This document shows positions 59,023-64,000 of a DNA stretch of 64,000 nucleotides, one piece after another. The position numbers and the translations under genes are program-made. Source of the stretch: Xanthomarina gelatinilytica (lineage in GTDB: Bacteria; Bacteroidota; Bacteroidia; Flavobacteriales; Flavobacteriaceae); NCBI RefSeq assembly GCF_000348685.1, contig NZ_ANLA01000007.1, positions 93,798 to 157,797 on the forward strand. The letters run 5' to 3'. Each line of letters starts with the position of its first letter. The stretch's first letter is position 1. Below the pieces are notes generated by a model. The model was given only the letters and a program-made list of their open reading frames with translations. It was not told the origin of the DNA and ran no database searches.

Positions 59023-59829
59023 ATGCTGATAAAAAAACTACGCTGGACGGTAAAGCGTCATCCTTTTTTATATAAAACAAGGTTTTGGTTGCTGTCTCAC
59101 AATGCTGAAGAGGATGCCATTCAAGGGAATAGTTATAATGTCTGGAATAAAAAAGAAGACATTCCCCGCTGTTTTTATGAGGTCAATGCACAGGTTTTTA
59201 AACAGGGCAGACCTAGGTCAGATTTCGAGCTTATCAAGCAATTGGTGTCTTGGTTAAATGCCCATACAAGAATGGGACCTGGCTTGAGCGAACCTTCAGA
59301 CAAGGTTTTAAAAACCATGCTCTACGAAAAAGGAGGGGTTTGTAGTGATATGGTACAGGTATTCAATAATTTTTGTGTCATCAACAACATACAGGTACGG
59401 GAATGGGGCACGACCTCTGTACCTTTTACCCATACCAACGGGGGACATTCCTTTAATGAGATATTTATAAAAGAATGGCAAAAATGGGTGTTGATAGATC
59501 CCTCTTGGGGCTTGTTGTTTTATGATGAAAACAAAGTTCCCTTGTCGGTAATTGAATTGTTTCAAAAGGTTCGAACAGCACAAACGGTTAGTTACAATTC
59601 TTTTATAAAGGATAAACACCTTGAAGCATCCCAGGTTTTTAAAAACTACCTGAATGCCGACATTACCCCTTTTTTGATTTGTGGGTATCGGAATAAGGTG
59701 TATGATGCCTATTTAAGAATGACCAGGCCCTTCATTCCTGTTTTTATCGTGCATTTTATGGTCTATGTTCTAGGAAAAAGCTACCATTACAAATTTCCAA
59801 TGGACGATTATAGAAACATATTTAATTAA
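59023..59829 (+). CDS. Transglutaminase-like cysteine-protease-fold protein
   Basis: A 268-residue protein with the Cys-His-Asp triad of the transglutaminase-like superfamily: Cys107 in GGVCSDMVQVFNNF, His142 in GGHSFNEIFIKEWQKW and Asp159 in VLIDPSWGLLFYD. It has no clear signal peptide, but two C-terminal hydrophobic patches (FIPVFIVHFMVYVLG) may contact the membrane. Such proteins occur now and then in polysaccharide loci, with unknown substrates; peptidase, amidase or acyl transfer are all possible. I use the ATG at 59023. It is a single gene between the last acyltransferase-GT4 pair and the polymerase. Confidence 0.78.
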   Translation: MLIKKLRWTVKRHPFLYKTRFWLLSHNAEEDAIQGNSYNVWNKKEDIPRCFYEVNAQVFKQGRPRSDFELIKQLVSWLNAHTRMGPGLSEPSDKVLKTMLYEKGGVCSDMVQVFNNFCVINNIQVREWGTTSVPFTHTNGGHSFNEIFIKEWQKWVLIDPSWGLLFYDENKVPLSVIELFQKVRTAQTVSYNSFIKDKHLEASQVFKNYLNADITPFLICGYRNKVYDAYLRMTRPFIPVFIVHFMVYVLGKSYHYKFPMDDYRNIFN

Positions 59830-59923
59830 TTCTTATACTTGTTGGTACTTTTGGCTTGATTGAAACATTTTATATATGAACTTGCCAAATAGCTGTAACT
59901 TTGCAAAAACGCCTCTTTTTTAA

Positions 59924-61288
59924 TTGAAAACCAATATCACATACATTACTGCCATAGGCTTCCATGCCGGTTTGGGGTTTTTGATATTTTTGAATGAGAG
60001 CCTGGCCAAGCCCTATTTTTATCTAGCGGTTTTTTATTTTATATATCGGATCATTACCGTAGCAGATAATAAAAAAACTTATGAAGTCTTAAAAGCCTGT
60101 GCTTATTTTGTTGGGGCTGAGGTATTTTTCAGAACTACCAGGGGGGCCATATCCTATGAGTCAGGAAAATATTTGGTCATCTTGTTTATCCTGATGGGGA
60201 TGTTCTACCGGGGGCTCTCGGGCAAAGGCTATCCCTATTTTATTTATCTCATGTTTTTAATCCCTTCTATTTTTGTGGCCTCCACCACCTTGAGTTTTGA
60301 TGCCAATTTTAGGACCAACATTGCTTTTGTGCTTAGTGGCCCAGTGTGTTTGGGACTGGCCGCTTTGTTTTGTTATGACAAGCATATCAGTTTTAAGCAA
60401 ATGTCACACATTTTACTGTTTATGTTGTTGCCCATTATAGCTCATACGGTGTATGTGTATTTTTATGCCCCAGATTTACGTGAGATTTTAACCAATACAG
60501 CATCCAACAGAGCAGCAGCAGGAGGCTTTGGTTCCAATCAGGTAGCATCAATTTTGGGTTTGGGCATGTTTATCTTGGGGGTGCGTATCTTTATAAATTC
60601 GCCTACCTTGGCCTTAAAATTATTAAACATCATACTTTTTGTTTTTGTATCCTATCGGGCCGTGGTTACCTTAAGCCGAGGGGGCGTGATTACAGCCATT
60701 TTATGCATAGCGATATTTTTGATCATGTATTTTTTTCAAGCCAATCCCAAGGTAAGAAACCAGGTCATGGGAGCTTTTGTGCTGTTTTTGGGAGGTGTGG
60801 CTATGGCCTGGGTGATCAGCTCCAATCAATCCAGTGGGATGGTTGATAAGCGCTATGCGAATCAAAATGCAGCTGGGGTTGAAAAAGAGGATATCACTAC
60901 AGGTAGAAAGCAGTTGTTTATGGAAGAGATAGAAGGTTTTTTAACCAACCCTTTTTTTGGCATAGGTTCCAGTCGGGCCAAAGACCAACGTATTGAAGAA
61001 GAGGGGCAAGGGGTAACCTCCCATAACGAGTTAAGTAGGACCTTGGCAGAGCATGGTATTTTTGGTATCATGATGTTACTTATCTTGCTCTTTAAACCCT
61101 TGGACATCCGAGCGAAGAACAAACAAAATTATTATTTTTATGCGCTTTTGGCTTTTTGGTTTGCTACCATCAACCACTCGTCCATGCGTATTGCGGCTCC
61201 AGCCTTTATCTATGGGCTGGCCTTATTAAATGTAACTCATGAAAAACGTCCTGTACATAGGAAACAACTTAAAGCAACAACGCGCTAA
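59924..61288 (+). CDS. O-antigen ligase/polymerase family membrane protein
   Basis: A 454-residue membrane protein with about 11-12 helices and the large periplasmic loop of the Wzy/WaaL family. The loop lies near residues 310-365 and contains MVDKRYANQNAAGVEKED, TTGRKQLFMEEIEGF, IGSSRAK and TSHNELSRTLAEHGIFG, the last being the conserved HNE block. The family joins repeat units or transfers the finished chain. TTG at 59924 is the likely start. It overlaps the next gene by 50 bases. Its presence beside an ABC exporter is notable. Confidence 0.85.
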   Translation: MKTNITYITAIGFHAGLGFLIFLNESLAKPYFYLAVFYFIYRIITVADNKKTYEVLKACAYFVGAEVFFRTTRGAISYESGKYLVILFILMGMFYRGLSGKGYPYFIYLMFLIPSIFVASTTLSFDANFRTNIAFVLSGPVCLGLAALFCYDKHISFKQMSHILLFMLLPIIAHTVYVYFYAPDLREILTNTASNRAAAGGFGSNQVASILGLGMFILGVRIFINSPTLALKLLNIILFVFVSYRAVVTLSRGGVITAILCIAIFLIMYFFQANPKVRNQVMGAFVLFLGGVAMAWVISSNQSSGMVDKRYANQNAAGVEKEDITTGRKQLFMEEIEGFLTNPFFGIGSSRAKDQRIEEEGQGVTSHNELSRTLAEHGIFGIMMLLILLFKPLDIRAKNKQNYYFYALLAFWFATINHSSMRIAAPAFIYGLALLNVTHEKRPVHRKQLKATTR

Positions 61289-62249
61289 TGTTTCGGCCAT
61301 AGGCCGTCTGGGTCCCAAGTTGACCGAGGAAGGCTTTAGGGTGCGCTATGCCTCTTCCAAGTCCCATAAAACTCAAAGGCTCCTGGACATGCTATGGGCC
61401 TGTGTGCGTTATGGCAAAGCATCCCAATGGGTATTGGTGGACACCTATAGTACCCAAAACTTTTACTATGCCTTGCTGGTCAGTCAGCTGTGCCGGATTA
61501 TGGGATTGCCTTACATTCCCATACTTCACGGAGGGAATTTGCCAAGCCGTTTAAAAACCAATCCTCTATGGTCTCAAATGCTATTTAAACCGGCCTTTGC
61601 TTTGGTCTCCCCATCTGTTTATTTAAAGGAAGCTTTTGAAGCTTCCGGTTATAAAAATGTGGTATATATCCCTAATAGCTTAGAGATGGAGCAGTATGCC
61701 TTTCACGAAAAACAACTGGATCAGGTTAAGATCTTATGGGTACGGTCTTTTTCCAAGATTTATAATCCGGAGTTGGCCGTTACAGTTTTAAAAAAATTAC
61801 AAGATGACGGTATCAAAGCCAGTCTCTGTATGGTAGGACCCGATACCGATGGCTCCATGGAACGGGTAAAATCTTTAGCGACTAACTTAGGGGTCTCTGT
61901 AACCATTACAGGAAAGCTGCCTAAAAAGGATTGGATTGCCTTGGCAAAAGACTATAACATCTTTATCAATACCACCAATTATGATAACATGCCGGTAAGC
62001 GTGATAGAAGCCATGGCCTTGGGCTTACCGGTGGTATCCACCAATGTGGGGGGCTTGCCTTACTTATTGCATCATGAAAAAGAGGCCCTTTTAGTACCTC
62101 CTAAGGATGTAGACGCTTTTGTAGTGGCGATTAAGCAGCTTATATACAATCCGGTGGCTACCAGAACCATGACTTTTCATGCCAGAAAAAAAGTGGAACA
62201 ATTTGATTGGAACTTAGTAAAACATCAGTGGATAAAATTGCTTAGTTAA
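61239..62249 (+). CDS. GT4-family glycosyltransferase
   Basis: A 336-residue GT-B enzyme. It starts inside the 3' end of the polymerase gene in another frame: MKNVLYIGNNLKQQRANVSA. Acceptor-domain blocks are VLVDTYSTQNFYYALLVSQL and IPILHGGNLPSRLK. Donor-domain blocks are LWVRSFSKIYNPELAVTVL and NMPVSVIEAMALGLPVVSTN near residue 252. It is the last polysaccharide gene in view. A weak hairpin (TCCCAAAAGGGA then CTTTTT, 62261-62278) follows. Confidence 0.87.
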   Translation: MKNVLYIGNNLKQQRANVSAIGRLGPKLTEEGFRVRYASSKSHKTQRLLDMLWACVRYGKASQWVLVDTYSTQNFYYALLVSQLCRIMGLPYIPILHGGNLPSRLKTNPLWSQMLFKPAFALVSPSVYLKEAFEASGYKNVVYIPNSLEMEQYAFHEKQLDQVKILWVRSFSKIYNPELAVTVLKKLQDDGIKASLCMVGPDTDGSMERVKSLATNLGVSVTITGKLPKKDWIALAKDYNIFINTTNYDNMPVSVIEAMALGLPVVSTNVGGLPYLLHHEKEALLVPPKDVDAFVVAIKQLIYNPVATRTMTFHARKKVEQFDWNLVKHQWIKLLS

Positions 62250-62450
62250 AGCCCCTAAATTCCCAAAAGGGACTTTTTCTGTGGAAATTGAAATCTAAAT
62301 TGTGGTTGAGGTGTTTTGCTTTCTTGTGTCATCATTATATCTGTTATTACGAAGACTCCTAAAAACTTGTGATTACGAGCCTGTCTAAATGCTAAACAAA
62401 ATAGGAGGCAGGCAGGGGTTTGTAATTAAAACACAGATAATTAATTTAAA
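62250..62450. other. Spacer leading into the R2 array
   Basis: No gene. A weak terminator-like hairpin lies at 62261-62278. From about 62405, GGCAGGGGTTTGTAATTAAA resembles the right end of an R2 unit (GGAGGGTTTGTAATTTAAA), so a truncated unit probably precedes the array. Confidence 0.5.
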
Positions 62451-62720
62451 CAAGCTCCCCGTCCAGACTGCGTCTGTCCACCCCTCTTCAACTGAAGAGG
62501 GGAGCTAGATGGTTATTGTTTATTGGAATTTGGAATGGGATATTAACTATTTATCTTTTATAGTAAACTTTTAAAGCAAACCAAATCAAGGTATTTAAAA
62601 ACATATAATAAAAAATAACTAAACCAGGGCTCCTCCCTTTAGTTAAAGGGAGGTGGCTAGACTGACGGTAGGAAGTCTAGACGGAGGGTTTGCTATTTAA
62701 ACACAGATAATTAATTTAAA
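62451..62720. repeat. R2 tandem array, unit 1 (short core)
   Basis: A 270-base unit. The left arm CAAGCTCCCCGTCCAGACTG and hairpin CCCCTCTTCAACTGAAGAGG come first. Then follows a core of about 110 bases (TTATTGTTTATTGGAATTTG and on), and a right arm with GGGCTCCTCCCTTTAGTTAA, GACTGACGGTAGGAAGTC and GACGGAGGGTTTG. The left and right ends are imperfect inverted repeats of each other. Confidence 0.9.
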
Positions 62721-63058
62721 CAAACTCCCCGTCCAGACTGCGTCTGTCCACCCCTCTTCAACTGAAGAGGGGAGCCACGTAGTTATTGTTTATTGGAATT
62801 TGGAATGGGATATTAACTATTAATCTTTTATAGTAAACTTTTAAAGCAAACCAAATCAAGGTATTTAAAAACATATAATAAAAAATAACCAAACCAGGGC
62901 TCCTCCCTTTAGTTACGGCCAAGCGTTAAGAAATAGCCCTGTGGTCCCGATAGCTATCGGGATTAGCGCAGGAGCGAGCTGGCGCAAGGCGTGGCTAGAC
63001 TGACGGTAGGAAGTCTAGACGGAGGGTTTGTAATTTAAAATTAGATATTTAGTTTAAG
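62721..63058. repeat. R2 tandem array, unit 2 (short core, extended right arm)
   Basis: A 338-base unit with the same arms and core as unit 1. The right arm carries an insertion of about 60-70 bases starting CGGCCAAGCGTTAAGAAATA, which includes the inverted repeat CCCGATAGCTATCGGG. The insertion is also present, slightly shorter, in units 3 and 4. Confidence 0.9.
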
Positions 63059-63728
63059 CAAACTCCCCGTCCAGACTGCGTCAGTCCACCCCTCTTCAAC
63101 TGAAGAGGGGAGCCACGTAGTTATTGTTTTTTGGGTTTGTGAAAGAAACATTTATTAATTTTCAGAATCAAAATGATTCCTTATTTCTTTTAACACAGAC
63201 GGTAGTAAATCAAAAACCATTTTATTTTCAAACCAGATCACTTTATAACCTTTTTGTTCTAAATATGTTGTTCGTTTACAATCATATTCCTGTGCTTCTA
63301 AGTTATTATGAACTTCGCCATCTAACTCAACAATTAACTTTTCAGAAGCACAATAAAAATCAACTATATAATGACCAATACCATGTTGTTTTGTAAAACG
63401 TTTGTTGTCCAATTTTCTATTCTTTAACTGAGACCATAAAAATGCTTCAGCAGGAGTTAAGTTATTCCGTAGTTGTTTTCTACGTTTTTGATATTCCTTT
63501 TTACTATGTATTTTTTGTTTGGACATATATTAAAAATACATATTATTTAAATACTTATTAAAAAAAATAACCAAACCAGGGCTCCTCCCTTTAGTTACGG
63601 CCAAGCGTTAAGAAATAGCCCTGTGGGCTATTTTAGCGCAGGAGCGAGCTGGCGCAAGGCGTGGCTAGACTGACAGTAGGAAGTCTAGACGGAGGGTTTG
63701 CTATTTAAACACAGATAATTAATTTAAA
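63059..63728. repeat. R2 tandem array, unit 3 (carries a DUF559 nuclease gene)
   Basis: A 670-base unit. Left and right arms are those of the other units, but the short core is replaced by a segment holding a minus-strand DUF559 gene with about 35-60 bases on either side. The replacement starts after CCACGTAGTTATTGTTT and ends at AATAACCAAACCAGGGCTCC. Confidence 0.9.
63155..63526 (-). CDS. DUF559 endonuclease-like protein
   Basis: A 123-residue protein of the DUF559 family, which has a PD-(D/E)XK nuclease fold related to Vsr. It shows a basic N-terminus, RNNLTPAEAFLWSQLKNRKL with the conserved Glu, and the active-site block IVDFYCASEKLIVELDGEVH (about residues 54-73) with its acidic residues. 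KGYKVIWFENKMVF completes the family pattern. All motif residues appear intact. The gene lies inside one unit of a four-unit repeat array where the other units have a short non-coding core. It may be the active partner of that repeat family. Confidence 0.88.
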   Translation of the reverse strand: MSKQKIHSKKEYQKRRKQLRNNLTPAEAFLWSQLKNRKLDNKRFTKQHGIGHYIVDFYCASEKLIVELDGEVHNNLEAQEYDCKRTTYLEQKGYKVIWFENKMVFDLLPSVLKEIRNHFDSEN

Positions 63729-64000
63729 CAAACTCCCCGTCCAGACTGCGTCAGTCCACCCCTCTTCAACTGAAGAGGGGAGCCACGTAGTTATTGTTTA
63801 TTGGAATTTGGAATGGGATATTAACTATTTATCTTTTATAGTAAACTTATAAAGCAAACCTAATCAAGGTATTTAAAAACATTTAATAAAAAATAGCTAA
63901 ACCAGGGCTCCTCCCTTTAGTTACGGCCAAGCGTTAAGAAATAGCCCTGTGGGCTATTTTAGCGCAGGAGCGAGCTGGCGCAAGGCGTGGCTAGACTGAC
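63729..64000. repeat. R2 tandem array, unit 4 (cut by window end)
   Basis: Left arm, short core and the first part of the extended right arm, up to GGCTAGACTGAC at the last base. It matches units 1 and 2 in the core with few changes. The array probably continues outside the window. Confidence 0.88.

Noticed and set aside
63124..63396. 90-codon plus-strand frame opposite the DUF559 gene
   Set aside because: DUF559 on the minus strand has clear nuclease motifs; the opposite frame is its shadow.

Overview
The window looks like a chromosomal segment of a marine member of the Flavobacteriia (Bacteroidota). The evidence is AT-rich DNA, type IX secretion sorting tails, an HU-like protein, A-rich leaders rather than Shine-Dalgarno sites, and intergenic palindromic repeats of the kind common in this group. 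It is mostly a large exopolysaccharide or capsule locus, split by a 21 kb block of a different character.

Bases 1-3536 hold the end of a Wzc-type tyrosine kinase and a TviB/TviC (WbpO/WbpP) pair that makes UDP-N-acetylgalactosaminuronic acid. Bases 3537-26980 form an AT-rich island. Direct copies of one dispersed repeat lie at its left edge (3697-3828) and right edge (25536-26898). The island carries a minus-strand operon of envelope redox proteins (OB-fold protein, DUF5777 barrel, c-type cytochrome, YceI, ankyrin, DOMON protein). It also has a T9SS-exported Asp-box protein, a TPR-HTH regulator, an ECF sigma factor, two paralogous flavin reductases, FolE, DUF4142, a cupredoxin, a di-haem peroxidase-like lipoprotein, a CcsBA haem ligase, a group II decarboxylase and an AraC regulator. 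Five sites in the island share TGTAACC-N15-CATC at identical spacing: in front of the sigma gene itself, DoxX, both reductases and DUF4142. I read this as a self-contained ECF sigma regulon for a periplasmic haem/copper redox module.

Bases 27002-62249 run entirely on the plus strand. They hold an ABC exporter (Wzm/Wzt with a sugar-binding tail), methyltransferases, four GT2 and eight GT4 glycosyltransferases plus one two-part GT2 protein, two asparagine-synthase family proteins, two hexapeptide acyltransferases, a sulfotransferase, an MBOAT/SGNH acylation pair, a transglutaminase-like protein and an O-antigen ligase/polymerase. The likely product is an acidic, methylated, acylated and possibly sulfated surface polysaccharide. 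The methyl cap may be what the Wzt tail recognises.

Gene borders are crowded with repeats, and several carry small genes of nuclease or four-helix-bundle families. A GIY-YIG gene lies between two palindromic arrays (50940-52235), with a remnant of another at 3644. A DUF559 nuclease sits inside one unit of a tandem repeat array that runs off the right end (62451-64000). An S23-type four-helix-bundle gene is followed by its own internally deleted copy (28744-29367). This recurring pairing of a small gene with its own repeat family is the best candidate here for an undescribed mobile system. No tRNA, rRNA or CRISPR array was seen.
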